Positions 7,035 to 15,181 of a stretch of DNA of 19,019 nucleotides are shown piece by piece. This DNA comes from Chitinophagales bacterium. Its GTDB lineage: Bacteria; Bacteroidota; Bacteroidia; Chitinophagales; Chitinophagaceae. The position numbers were made by a program, and so were the translations under genes. The DNA is taken from the NCBI GenBank assembly GCA_025355935.1, contig JANXYS010000357.1:1-19019 (forward strand), read 5' to 3'. The notes beneath the pieces are model-generated. The model made no database searches and had not been told where the DNA came from. It was given only the letters and a program-made list of their open reading frames with translations. Positions within the stretch are counted from its first letter, which is position 1. Every line of letters begins with the position of its first letter.

Positions 7035-9521
7035 TTAATATCCCGGTTTAACTGGTTGTGAAGCAAGAACCATTTTGATATCGCCGAAAGAGACAGTAGA
7101 AGGCAAGTTCTCTTTTAAAGTTTTGGAGCTGATTCTCCCATGAATATTTATAGCATCAACGATCAGGCATTGTATATCAGGCTTTACTACATCACTGAGG
7201 CTAAGTTCACCAGAACCGACAAAATAGCTGAGATGATTTTCAATGGTCCCCGCTGCCAGGTTTCTCTCCACGGCGATATCAGTTATTGACTTTCCAGCTT
7301 TATAAAGATCAAAACTGAGCTTCTTTGTATCTTTTTTATCTGTATCACCGCCAATTTTATTTTTTATCTTAGGCTCGCGATATAGAGTACCCGCTTTTGC
7401 ATCCATATTTGTTTGTAAGTCAAATCTGCTGCAGTATTCCTGAACTGCGTCAAGTACATCGGCCCCGTACTTATCAACTTTGGCTTTTCCAAAACCAGAG
7501 ATCTGCAATAAGTGTTTTTTGGATAATGGAAGATAAGTGGAGATCTCTAACAACGTTTCCTTGTTCGCGATCATATAAATCGGCAAGCCGCTTTCTTCAC
7601 AAACCATATCCCGCCAACGTTTTAGGGTATCGAATAATTCCTGATTAGTACTATCGACAGCAGCCTGTTTTTTCCCGCTGGCATAAATAGTTATTCGATT
7701 GGTAGGTAATGCAAATTTTAGTTTGTGTTGGAGATATCCCGTAACCGAGAAAGGCTCGATGCAGTAGCCTAAGTGATAATTACCGGTATGGATACTCAAA
7801 AAGGTGCCCGATAAAAATTCATTTATAATCGCAGAGGTCTCTTTGTGTTCAGTAACAAAGGGGAGCTGTTCGAATTCTTTCAAATAAGCAATGAATCTCG
7901 GGATAAAATAATTTGCAGCCTTTGTAATCCGCTCTTGCAATGCAGGATTATCTTCAATCCTCGGAATAGTTTTTAAATGTGCTGTTACCTCCACACCAAA
8001 CCTTGCGCCTACTTTTTTATCTGCGTTTACATTTTCTTTTAATTGCTGAATCCATTTTGTGGCGCTAGGATCCAGGCGGTCAGCATGCTGTCGTATATGG
8101 TAAGCCAGCATATCAACGGAACTAATCACTTCCCCAAAACCGAAAAGATTTTCGAGCAGCTGTTGGGTATAAACCAGGCGTGCGCCTTGAAACCTTTCTG
8201 CTAAAGACCCTTTGTGCGTAAGGGATTGCTGACCTTTAACGACATTGTCATTACTATAAATAGCGGACGCTGGTATTTTAGATAAGAGGACTATCCCTTC
8301 TAACCGTGTACAGCGGCTCAATGCAACATATACCTGGCCGCTACTAAAAGCTAAGCCGGCATCAATCATAACTTTATCGAATGTCAGTCCCTGGCTTTTA
8401 TGAATCGTTATTGCCCAGGCTAACCTTAACGGGTATTGGCTAAACGTGCCGAGTACTTCCTGTTCAAGTTTGCCATCTACGCGATTTATAACATAGCGGG
8501 CATTATCCCAGGTTTCGGGTGCTACATCAATATCCAGCCCATCGCATTCAACAATAATCCTATCAGTTTCAAGTTTTTTAACAACACCAATTTTGCCGTT
8601 GTAATATCTTTTCAGAACGTTATCGTTTTTCAGGAACATTACCTGCGCCCCCTCTTTTAGTACAAGTGCCGCGTCTACGGGGTAAAGGTTTTCGGCAAAG
8701 TCGTTTTCTATAATTGCATGGTAGGTAAAGGGTGCAGCGAGCAGCCTGTTAATTGCCTGTAAGTTGATCTGATCCGCTTGTTTATTATGCGACGAAAGAG
8801 TAATGTATTTTTCTTCCGGGTCAGGACTGAAACCAGGACTATATCGTAGATGCAGATCTTCAAAGTCATCGGCAGACATATTATTATTCCGTACCTTATT
8901 CAAAAGGGAAACAAATGAATCTTCTTTTTGCCTGTATATCTTATCAAGCTCAATCAGAAGCGGCATTTGCTCTCTTATAGCCAGGCTATCAAAGAAAAAA
9001 GGGGAGGCATAATATTCCTGTAATATTGACCACTCATGGTTTTGTGCAACCGGGGGAAGTTGATGAAGATCTCCAATACATAATACCTGTACACCGCCAA
9101 AAGGTAAATCATAAGTTCGTCGGACACTTCTTAGGATAGCATCGATAGCGTCAATCACATCGCATCGTACCATGCTTATCTCATCTATAACTAACAATTC
9201 AAGTTTTAAAAGCAATTGTTGACGCTGCCTTGTGTATTTTATTTTTCCCAACAATTCGTCCCTGTTACCCTTCGTCGGGAGAAAGGGATGAAAGGGGAGT
9301 TGGAATAAACTATGTAATGTAACGCCTCCGGCATTGATAGCCGCAACGCCCGTGGGTGCGGCAACTACAATATTTTTAGTGCAATTATTTTTCAGGTATT
9401 TAAGAAATGTTGTTTTACCCGTTCCGGCCTTACCAGTTAGAAAAATATTTTCGCTCGTTTCTGTAATGAAGCGAAAAGCGAGGTCGAAAATGTCATTGCG
9501 TTCTATAATCTCTGTTGCCAC
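7035..9521 (-). CDS. PIF1-like SF1B helicase with HRDC and HTH tail
   Basis: A superfamily 1 DNA helicase of the PIF1/RecD2-related group that is common in Bacteroidota. From GTG 9521 (828 residues) the motifs are: Walker A GKAGTGKTT (30-38), Walker B VIDEISMV (111-118), GDLHQLPPV (150-158), HKSQG (374-378) and VALSRC (399-404). A C-terminal HRDC-like domain follows (about 626-699, including LLQISGFGKAKVDKYG), then a helix-turn-helix-like segment (about 734-779) as in RQC/HTH_40 tails. The frame extends to TTG 9584, but those 21 extra residues coincide with a perfect 10-bp hairpin (9550-9582), and relatives as I recall them start 20-30 residues before Walker A, so I prefer GTG 9521. Its upstream neighbour is ssb, suggesting a role in DNA replication or repair, including G4 or fork processing (inference). 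Confidence 0.93.
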   Translation of the reverse strand: MATEIIERNDIFDLAFRFITETSENIFLTGKAGTGKTTFLKYLKNNCTKNIVVAAPTGVAAINAGGVTLHSLFQLPFHPFLPTKGNRDELLGKIKYTRQRQQLLLKLELLVIDEISMVRCDVIDAIDAILRSVRRTYDLPFGGVQVLCIGDLHQLPPVAQNHEWSILQEYYASPFFFDSLAIREQMPLLIELDKIYRQKEDSFVSLLNKVRNNNMSADDFEDLHLRYSPGFSPDPEEKYITLSSHNKQADQINLQAINRLLAAPFTYHAIIENDFAENLYPVDAALVLKEGAQVMFLKNDNVLKRYYNGKIGVVKKLETDRIIVECDGLDIDVAPETWDNARYVINRVDGKLEQEVLGTFSQYPLRLAWAITIHKSQGLTFDKVMIDAGLAFSSGQVYVALSRCTRLEGIVLLSKIPASAIYSNDNVVKGQQSLTHKGSLAERFQGARLVYTQQLLENLFGFGEVISSVDMLAYHIRQHADRLDPSATKWIQQLKENVNADKKVGARFGVEVTAHLKTIPRIEDNPALQERITKAANYFIPRFIAYLKEFEQLPFVTEHKETSAIINEFLSGTFLSIHTGNYHLGYCIEPFSVTGYLQHKLKFALPTNRITIYASGKKQAAVDSTNQELFDTLKRWRDMVCEESGLPIYMIANKETLLEISTYLPLSKKHLLQISGFGKAKVDKYGADVLDAVQEYCSRFDLQTNMDAKAGTLYREPKIKNKIGGDTDKKDTKKLSFDLYKAGKSITDIAVERNLAAGTIENHLSYFVGSGELSLSDVVKPDIQCLIVDAINIHGRISSKTLKENLPSTVSFGDIKMVLASQPVKPGY

Positions 9522-9549
9522 AATCCTGGTTTCATATGTAATTAAAGGA

Positions 9550-9582
9550 GAAGCGGGTTCAATCGGCTGATAAACCCGCTTC
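9550..9582 (-). terminator. Strong hairpin between ssb and helicase (attenuator/terminator candidate)
   Basis: GAAGCGGGTT (9550-9559) and AACCCGCTTC (9573-9582) form a perfect GC-rich 10-bp stem with a 13-base loop, 27 nt after the ssb stop. In the direction of transcription the stem is followed by TCCTTTAATT, moderately T-rich but without a real U-tract. It could reduce read-through into the helicase or protect the 3' end of the ssb message. Confidence 0.5.
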
Positions 9583-9608
9583 AAAGTTAAGAAGCAAATA
9601 CCTTTGTT

Positions 9609-9953
9609 CTATTCTTCCTTAGCCTTATTTAGCATAAGCAGCTCTTCTACTTGTATTTCCGTGATGTATTTTTTATTTCCCTCTTTGTCTGTGTAATTCC
9701 GTGTAATCAATTTCCCTTCGATGGCAACTTCACTCCCTTTCTTAAGATATTTCTCTGCAATGTCTGCTACCTTTCCCCAGGCGACAAGATTATGCCATTG
9801 GGTCTCTTTAACCTTGTCACCCTGGGCATTTCGGTACATTTCAGAAGTGGCGAGCGAAAAACGAACAAGTTTTTTCCCGCTTTCCGTGTTCCTGATTTCC
9901 GGCGCGTTACCCAAATTGCCGATAAGTTGTGCTTTGTTCTTTAACGAATACAT
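9609..9953 (-). CDS. ssb: Single-stranded DNA-binding protein
   Basis: SSB coats single-stranded DNA during replication, repair and recombination. The 114-residue protein is essentially one OB fold: LIGNLGNAPEIRNTESGKKLVRFSLATSE, then ETQWHNLVAWGKVADIAEKYLKKGSEVAIEGKL, then YTDKEGNKKYITEIQVEELLML. The C-terminus ends NKAKEE with no Gly/Pro-rich linker and no acidic DDDIPF-type tip, so it lacks the usual docking tail for partner proteins. Short SSBs like this occur in Bacteroidota and may be a second paralogue. It starts at ATG 9953 and lies upstream of the helicase on the same strand. A promoter candidate is at 10006-10013. Confidence 0.95.
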   Translation of the reverse strand: MYSLKNKAQLIGNLGNAPEIRNTESGKKLVRFSLATSEMYRNAQGDKVKETQWHNLVAWGKVADIAEKYLKKGSEVAIEGKLITRNYTDKEGNKKYITEIQVEELLMLNKAKEE

Positions 9954-10005
9954 AAATAAAATTTAAAAAATGAGTAAAAGGAATCGATTTTTCCTGTTGA
10001 CAAAA

Positions 10006-10013
10006 CAAAGATG
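10006..10013 (-). promoter_or_regulatory. Candidate -7 promoter element for ssb
   Basis: On the minus strand the bases read CATCTTTG, one mismatch from the Bacteroidota sigma-ABfr -7 box TAnnTTTG, 53 bp upstream of the ssb start codon. No clear TTTG -33 box accompanies it, so support is weak. Confidence 0.3.
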
Positions 10014-10108
10014 AAAAGAGGAAAACCACTAATCGTGTATTATCCCTTTACTTACTTTTATATCCGGCTGTAAACGTATAGCAATCCTAAACCTTCTAAT
10101 CGTAAGCC

Positions 10109-10486
10109 ATGTTCCAGAGGCAACAAACTGAAAAAGAATGTTTATTGTGTGGTAAAGTGATCCGAGGCAGATCTGATAAAAAGTTCTGCGATGACTACTG
10201 CCGCGCCACGCATAATAATGAACTGAAATGTGCAACAAACAATTTCATACGGAACGTAAATAGTGCTTTGGGGAAAAACAGGCGAATCCTCGAAAGCTTT
10301 TTACCTGAAAATGAAAACATGAAAAAGACTTCACGCGACAAGCTGCTCCAACTTGGATTTCAATTCAAATACCTTACGCATACCTACACCAATCAAAAAC
10401 GCACCGTTTATTATTTCTGTTACGACTTTGGATACCTGCCGTTAGACAATGACTGGTTTTTAATCGTTAAACGAAATGAAGATTAA
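10109..10486 (+). CDS. Small zinc-ribbon protein, conserved hypothetical
   Basis: A 125-residue basic protein. The N-terminus has a four-cysteine zinc-binding pattern, CLLCGKVIRGRSDKKFCDDYC (Cys11, 14, 27 and 31), followed by RATHNNEL. The pattern resembles DUF2116-like Zn-ribbons and is familiar from Bacteroidota hypothetical proteins. The C-terminal half (YLTHTYTNQKRTVYYFCYDFGYLPLDNDWFLIVKR) is rich in aromatic residues and looks like a small beta-domain. No membrane segment or signal peptide is present. It is divergent from ssb and 34 nt upstream of the nitrilase-family gene, with a promoter-like box between them. Nucleic-acid or protein binding is possible, but the function is unknown. 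Confidence 0.8.
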   Translation: MFQRQQTEKECLLCGKVIRGRSDKKFCDDYCRATHNNELKCATNNFIRNVNSALGKNRRILESFLPENENMKKTSRDKLLQLGFQFKYLTHTYTNQKRTVYYFCYDFGYLPLDNDWFLIVKRNED

Positions 10487-10493
10487 TTTTTAA

Positions 10494-10501
10494 TACTTTT
10501 G
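10494..10501 (+). promoter_or_regulatory. Candidate -7 promoter element for the nitrilase-family gene
   Basis: TACTTTTG is an exact match to the Bacteroidota -7 consensus TAnnTTTG and ends 19 bases before the ATG at 10521, leaving a short leader. No TTTG -33 box lies at the expected 19-21 base spacing, so confidence is limited. It would let this gene be transcribed independently of the zinc-ribbon gene. Confidence 0.4.
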
Positions 10502-10520
10502 ATCTGCGTAAAATTAATTA

Positions 10521-11336
10521 ATGCAAACCCTCACCCTCACTCTCATTCAAACCAAGTTATTCTGGGAGAATAAATCTGCCAACTTGCGTATGCTGGAAGA
10601 AAAGATTAAGGGAATTCCTCAAAAAACGGAAATTGTAATATTGCCAGAGATGTTTAGTACAGGCTTCAGCATGAACCCGGAAGAATTAGCCGAGCCTATG
10701 AATGGTGAAACATTAACTTGGATGAAGGAAGTTTCTGCACGTCAGGGTATTGTACTAACAGGTAGCGTTATAATTTCCGAGGAAGGAAAATATTATAATC
10801 GTCTTATATGGATGTTGCCAAACGGACAGTTCGGAGTATACGATAAGCGCCACCTGTTCGCCTTCGCAAAGGAAGATCAGCATTACAATGCGGGACAGAA
10901 ACGACTGATCGCATCAGTAAAGGGGTGGAAAATAAACCTTCAGATTTGCTATGACCTCCGCTTTCCTGTTTGGTCGCGGCAACAGGTAAAAAAATCTCCG
11001 GTGGCTGAAAATGGCGCTAAAGTTCCGGAGTTCGACCTACTCATTTATGTGGCTAATTGGCCGGAACGCCGGAGCCATGCATGGAAAACCCTTTTGTGTG
11101 CAAGGGCGATAGAAAATCAGGTATTTGTTGCGGGTGTAAACCGCGTGGGCAAAGATGGAAACGAAATCTATCACAGTGGCAATTCAATGGTTATTGATCC
11201 CCTTGGCCAGGTTTTATACCATAATGAAGACGATGAGGATATATTTACCATCACCTTAGAAAAGGAGCAGCTGGAAAACGTTCGGGGTAAATTTCCATTT
11301 TGGAATGACGCTGACGAATTTAATATAGAAGGCTGA
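10521..11336 (+). CDS. Nitrilase-superfamily amidohydrolase (omega-amidase YafV-like)
   Basis: A C-N hydrolase of 271 residues. The catalytic triad is visible: Glu43 in ILPEMFSTGFSM, Lys109 in VYDKRHLF and Cys143 in LQICYDLRFPVW. The LPEMFSTGFSM and YDLRFPVWSR contexts match the YafV/Nit2 branch, which hydrolyses omega-amides such as alpha-ketoglutaramate to the 2-oxoacid and ammonia; such enzymes clean up by-products of glutamine transaminases. The exact substrate is inferred. The protein is full length, cytoplasmic and has no signal peptide. It is convergent with the S41 peptidase gene across 245 bases. An aminotransferase gene exists at the window end but is too distant to be linked. Confidence 0.9.
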   Translation: MQTLTLTLIQTKLFWENKSANLRMLEEKIKGIPQKTEIVILPEMFSTGFSMNPEELAEPMNGETLTWMKEVSARQGIVLTGSVIISEEGKYYNRLIWMLPNGQFGVYDKRHLFAFAKEDQHYNAGQKRLIASVKGWKINLQICYDLRFPVWSRQQVKKSPVAENGAKVPEFDLLIYVANWPERRSHAWKTLLCARAIENQVFVAGVNRVGKDGNEIYHSGNSMVIDPLGQVLYHNEDDEDIFTITLEKEQLENVRGKFPFWNDADEFNIEG

Positions 11337-11344
11337 CAATAACT

Positions 11345-11362
11345 TCGAACTTCGCCGTTCGA
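11345..11362 (+). terminator. Short hairpin after the nitrilase-family gene
   Basis: TCGAAC (11345-11350) and GTTCGA (11357-11362) form a 6-bp stem with a six-base loop, starting eight bases after the stop codon. No T-run follows, so a terminator role is tentative. The rest of the 245-base gap to 11581 shows no gene. Confidence 0.3.
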
Positions 11363-11581
11363 TCAAAATAAACGACAATTTCGTGTTTTAAGATATTTAT
11401 TGTTAGAAATCTTATGATACCGTAGTACGAGATCTTCCCGGCCACATTTTTATATTTGAACAGGAGGACATTGCCTCAATTTCAATAGTGTGCGCGAAGG
11501 TAAAAAAATGTTTGCTTCTTACATTATTAAGACAATCTTCTGGTCTGACAAAATGGAATTATAAAAGAAACTTGTTTTCGT

Positions 11582-13102
11582 TTACTGTAGAGCCGGTTTT
11601 AAATGCTGATTAGCATTTAAGGTTGATTGTACTTTTTTGGACAAGATCAGGTCGCGTACTACTTTCATCTTTTTGTCATATCCTTTTAGAAGTGCCTCAT
11701 AACTGGTTCCTATATAAATGTCAGGCACAATACCGGATCCTTTTTCAGGAATATGATGATATTGAACAAGCCTGAATAATGGCAGCCGCACCCTCAACTT
11801 AGTGTTGGGCAAAGTAATGTCTGGTATCATTATTCCGGAGTTTCCATACCAACCTCCGCCTGTTTCTTCGCCTGCGAGCTTTACGTTCGGCTGCCCCTTT
11901 ACTGCATTGCAAAATAAGGCTGAAGCGGAAAACGTGGGACCACTGGTTAACACATAAACATCACCGTTAAACTTGTTCTTTTTTGGATGAAAGCTTTGCT
12001 TCTCGAGCCACCGGTTGTGAAACATCCCATCCGATTTTTTTTTGCTAATCAGCAACAGCTCGAGTGTGTTTAAGAACCCCCCTTTGATGTACCTCGTATA
12101 CGGGGCAAGTGTATGAGCTTTTGCAAACAGGCTGTCCGCCACCCTAAAAGGACTGTTTGCAATATATTTTGTCAGTAAGGTCGAGAGCCCAACCTTTCCA
12201 CCGCCATTGTTCCGAAGGTCAAGTACCAGAGATTGTACATTATTATTTTTCATGGCTTTGAAAGACTGCCTAAAAAAGTGTCTAAGATGACCTCTGGTAA
12301 AACTATTCAGGTTCATGATAGAAAAAGCTCCTGAACTATCGGGTACGAGCGACCGATAACGAAGTATTTTCTTTTCTCTTACAATCTTTGCGGCTTTAGC
12401 AAGAGATTTTGACTGTTTGCTGCTGTCTTTTGCCGGGGAATATAGCGGTAGCAAAACAAAATTTTCTTTACCAGTGCTATCCAGGTATGTAACACGGTAG
12501 TTTTTGCTAAGACCATAAATATTACGATGATAGTATGGAAAATTAGCGCTCATCCTAATAAAATTTATATTATTAGCATGGCCGTCTTCCGGAAGGTAAT
12601 CGAACATTGATCTAATCATATCCTGGTTCCTAACGCCGTTTATGGATGTTACTAACGTACCTCTTTTGAAAAGACTGTCTTTAACGTTCAGGTTTCCTAT
12701 TACCGCCATAGTATCACTCCACACCTTAAAGTATAAGGGAAATGAGGAAGATTTTTTCCCCTGCATCCATTTTACATATTGTTTGCTAAAGCTAACGCTG
12801 GTATGACCGCAATGAATTTTGTCAACCAGCGGGGCGAGCACCTGCCATGCAAATTGCTGCTCGGTCATGCTGTCATTTATAACATCGTAAAATCTTTGAA
12901 AATAAAACTCCATACTATCTTTCGAGGTATACCAATAAAGCGAAGGGTGTTTGCTTTCGAGGATATTGCGCAGCAATTGAAAATCACTTCTTAAGGCAGG
13001 TGACGCATACTTTTCTACGGGAGAATAGTTTTTATTAACGCCAGCGCAGGAAAAAAGACCTAAGATCAGAAATGTGTAAAGAAGGCGGCAAATGATGTTC
13101 AT
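11582..13102 (-). CDS. S41-family peptidase, predicted lipoprotein
   Basis: A 506-residue serine peptidase of the S41 (C-terminal processing/tricorn-like) family. It starts MNIICRLLYTFLILGLFSCAG: a short basic N-terminus, a hydrophobic stretch and a lipobox with Cys19, so it is probably anchored in a membrane facing the periplasm. The S41 catalytic domain shows LVLDLRNNGGG (292-302), the nucleophile Ser392 in TSGPTFSASALF, then LAGEETGGGWYGNSG and GSGIVPDI. The central part (around 120-220) may hold a degenerate PDZ-like region, with GTLVTSINGV at 148-157. S41 enzymes of this type in Bacteroidota are common but rarely have known substrates. It lies 78 nt downstream of thiL on the same strand; co-transcription is possible but there is no functional link. 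Confidence 0.88.
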   Translation of the reverse strand: MNIICRLLYTFLILGLFSCAGVNKNYSPVEKYASPALRSDFQLLRNILESKHPSLYWYTSKDSMEFYFQRFYDVINDSMTEQQFAWQVLAPLVDKIHCGHTSVSFSKQYVKWMQGKKSSSFPLYFKVWSDTMAVIGNLNVKDSLFKRGTLVTSINGVRNQDMIRSMFDYLPEDGHANNINFIRMSANFPYYHRNIYGLSKNYRVTYLDSTGKENFVLLPLYSPAKDSSKQSKSLAKAAKIVREKKILRYRSLVPDSSGAFSIMNLNSFTRGHLRHFFRQSFKAMKNNNVQSLVLDLRNNGGGKVGLSTLLTKYIANSPFRVADSLFAKAHTLAPYTRYIKGGFLNTLELLLISKKKSDGMFHNRWLEKQSFHPKKNKFNGDVYVLTSGPTFSASALFCNAVKGQPNVKLAGEETGGGWYGNSGIMIPDITLPNTKLRVRLPLFRLVQYHHIPEKGSGIVPDIYIGTSYEALLKGYDKKMKVVRDLILSKKVQSTLNANQHLKPALQ

Positions 13103-13180
13103 GTATCCAAAACTGGTGCTATTAAAAATTTAAGTTAGTACAAGTTCCTGGTACCCCTGATAAACATGCTGGAATTAAGG

Positions 13181-14209
13181 TTATTTTGTGAGATGATTCC
13201 ATCCCTGGGCAACCAGTGCATAGCGATTGCCAGCCCGGGTTACGATATTTTTTCCTTCACCAGGCTCAGTCATATAACCTATAATTGAAAGGGAAGGATT
13301 GGTTTTAATTTTTTCAAAGTCTGCCTGCGCAACTGTAAATAACAATTCGTAGTCTTCGCCGCCACTGAGTGCACAGGCTGTAGGATCAAGCTGCAATTTA
13401 TAGGCAAACTCCCGGGCTTCTTCATTTAATGGAAGTTTTTCTTCATACAAAACACAACCAGTATTACTTTGTTTGCAAAGATGAAGCAAGTCGCTCGACA
13501 GTCCGTCACTAATGTCCATCATACTTGTGGGCTTGATTCCCGCTTCCGCAAAGTATTCAATAATATCTCTTCGGGCTTCCGGCTTCAACAGGCGGCCAAC
13601 TATATATGCCTGTCCTTCCAGGTCTGGCTGGGCACCGGTTTCCTGGAAGATTTTATTTTCTCTTTCCAGCAATGTAAGTCCCAGAAATGCGCCGCCTAGT
13701 TCCCCGCTGACACAAATAAGGTCGTTTGCGTTTGCGCCACTTCGTTTTACATAAGTGTCCGGCGCCACTTCACCAATAGCAGTAACACTTATAACGAATC
13801 CGCGCAATGATGTACTCGTATCGCCCCCAACGAGGTCCACATTATATTCCTGGCAGGCAGCATACACACCTGCATAAAACTCATCAAGTGCTTCTACACT
13901 GAAACGATTGCTAAAGCCTATACTCAGAACCACCTGGGTCGGTACAGCATTCATAGCATAAATATCACTGAGGTTTACAACCACTGATTTATAACCGAGA
14001 TGTTTTAAAGGCGTGTACCCCAGATCAAAATGAATGCCTTCAAGAAGCAGGTCGGTACTGATTACTGTTTGTCTTCCAAAATGGTCAATAACCGCAGCAT
14101 CATCGCCAATACTCAAAATTGTAGAAGCGTTACTCGTTTCGTTGTTGTTTGTGAGATGGTCGATGAGCTCAAACTCGCCCAGTGATTCAATTTCAGTCCT
14201 GTCTTCCAT
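13181..14209 (-). CDS. thiL: Thiamine-monophosphate kinase ThiL
   Basis: ThiL phosphorylates thiamine monophosphate with ATP to thiamine pyrophosphate, the last step of de novo TPP synthesis. The 342-residue protein carries the conserved blocks of the ThiL/PurM fold: SIGDDAAV (33-40), STDLLLEGIHFD (51-62), YKSVVVNLSDIYAM (73-86), DLVGGDTS (125-132), MDISDGLSSDL (231-241) and SGGEDYELLF (282-291). It starts at ATG 14209. It sits between an inositol-monophosphatase-family gene (60 nt upstream) and the S41 peptidase gene, all on the minus strand. No other thiamine gene and no TPP riboswitch-like CTGAGA element was seen upstream. Confidence 0.96.
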   Translation of the reverse strand: MEDRTEIESLGEFELIDHLTNNNETSNASTILSIGDDAAVIDHFGRQTVISTDLLLEGIHFDLGYTPLKHLGYKSVVVNLSDIYAMNAVPTQVVLSIGFSNRFSVEALDEFYAGVYAACQEYNVDLVGGDTSTSLRGFVISVTAIGEVAPDTYVKRSGANANDLICVSGELGGAFLGLTLLERENKIFQETGAQPDLEGQAYIVGRLLKPEARRDIIEYFAEAGIKPTSMMDISDGLSSDLLHLCKQSNTGCVLYEEKLPLNEEAREFAYKLQLDPTACALSGGEDYELLFTVAQADFEKIKTNPSLSIIGYMTEPGEGKNIVTRAGNRYALVAQGWNHLTK

Positions 14210-14269
14210 TTATTTAATTTTTAATGCCATCAATGTTCGTACGATGTTATTTGTCTTAGAGGTAAATTA

Positions 14270-15067
14270 TTACTCATAAACGGTAACTTCCATGAGCTCT
14301 GCTCCATTTACAATGCCTGCAAGTTCATCATGGATAATCCTGTTAGTGGCTATGATACGTTCCTGGTGTGGCGAAAAATAATTTCCTTTAAAATCAGTGA
14401 CCCGGCCACCTGCTTCTTCGACAATTAAAGATCCGGCCGCACTGTCCCAGGGTTGGAGTTTATGTTCATAAAAGCCATCAAACCGCCCGGCCGCAACCCA
14501 GCAAAGATCCATTGCTGCGCTTCCTAATCTTCTCACTGGTATCCCCTTCCTGATAAGTTTTTCAAAAATTTCAAGCGGACCATTTTTTTCATCCAGGTAG
14601 GTATAAGGAAAACCTGTTACAAGGCAACTGTTACTTACATTGGCTTTTGTGCTAACTCGAATCATTTTCTCATTTAGGGTAGCTCCAAAGCCCTTTTGCG
14701 CAAAATAAAATTCCCTGAGAATCGGATTATATACTGCCCCTAAAATCATCTCTCCGCTTTTCTCCAGTCCAATGCTTACACAGCATAACGGAATCCCATT
14801 TGCGAAATTGACTGTGCCATCAATGGGGTCAATGATCCATTTGTATTCACTCGTTGAGGGTATCGCCCCCGATTCTTCACTTAAAATGAAATGATCGGGG
14901 TAATCCTGTTTAATGACTTCAATAATAGCCTTTTCCGCAGCATGATCAGCCTCCGTCACGAGATTATTAATTCCTTCTTTATTACTGATGCTGAAAGTGC
15001 CATCAAAAAAATGAAGTAGCTGTGCTGCGCCTGCCTCGATTGCATTGATTAGGGTGGTTTTTAACAT
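14270..15067 (-). CDS. Inositol-monophosphatase-family phosphatase
   Basis: A Mg-dependent sugar-phosphatase of the IMPase/SuhB/CysQ family. The start is placed at ATG 15067 (265 residues), matching family length. The frame is open up to 15139, but those 24 residues are basic and non-homologous and would leave only 42 bases to the divergent glycosyltransferase start. Metal and catalytic motifs are LVTEADHAAE (36-45), SEESG (63-67), WIIDPIDGTVNF (77-88) and WDSAAGSLIVEEAGG (207-221). Likely substrates are inositol monophosphate, another sugar phosphate or 3'-phosphoadenosine phosphates; the sequence does not decide. It is the first gene of a minus-strand set with thiL and the S41 peptidase. 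Confidence 0.93.
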   Translation of the reverse strand: MLKTTLINAIEAGAAQLLHFFDGTFSISNKEGINNLVTEADHAAEKAIIEVIKQDYPDHFILSEESGAIPSTSEYKWIIDPIDGTVNFANGIPLCCVSIGLEKSGEMILGAVYNPILREFYFAQKGFGATLNEKMIRVSTKANVSNSCLVTGFPYTYLDEKNGPLEIFEKLIRKGIPVRRLGSAAMDLCWVAAGRFDGFYEHKLQPWDSAAGSLIVEEAGGRVTDFKGNYFSPHQERIIATNRIIHDELAGIVNGAELMEVTVYE

Positions 15068-15181
15068 GCTGCAAAGATAGCAAAGAGATGCGTAGTGCTT
15101 TTTTGAGGATTTTCTTCGCCTTGGTTTCAAATTTTGCATTATCCTTTAAATACTCGTTTTTTGTTAAAGCAAAAGATCTGC

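Noticed and set aside
10029..10238. 69-codon minus-strand frame upstream of ssb
   Set aside because: It overlaps the zinc-ribbon gene, whose Cys pattern is convincing; this frame shows no family features.
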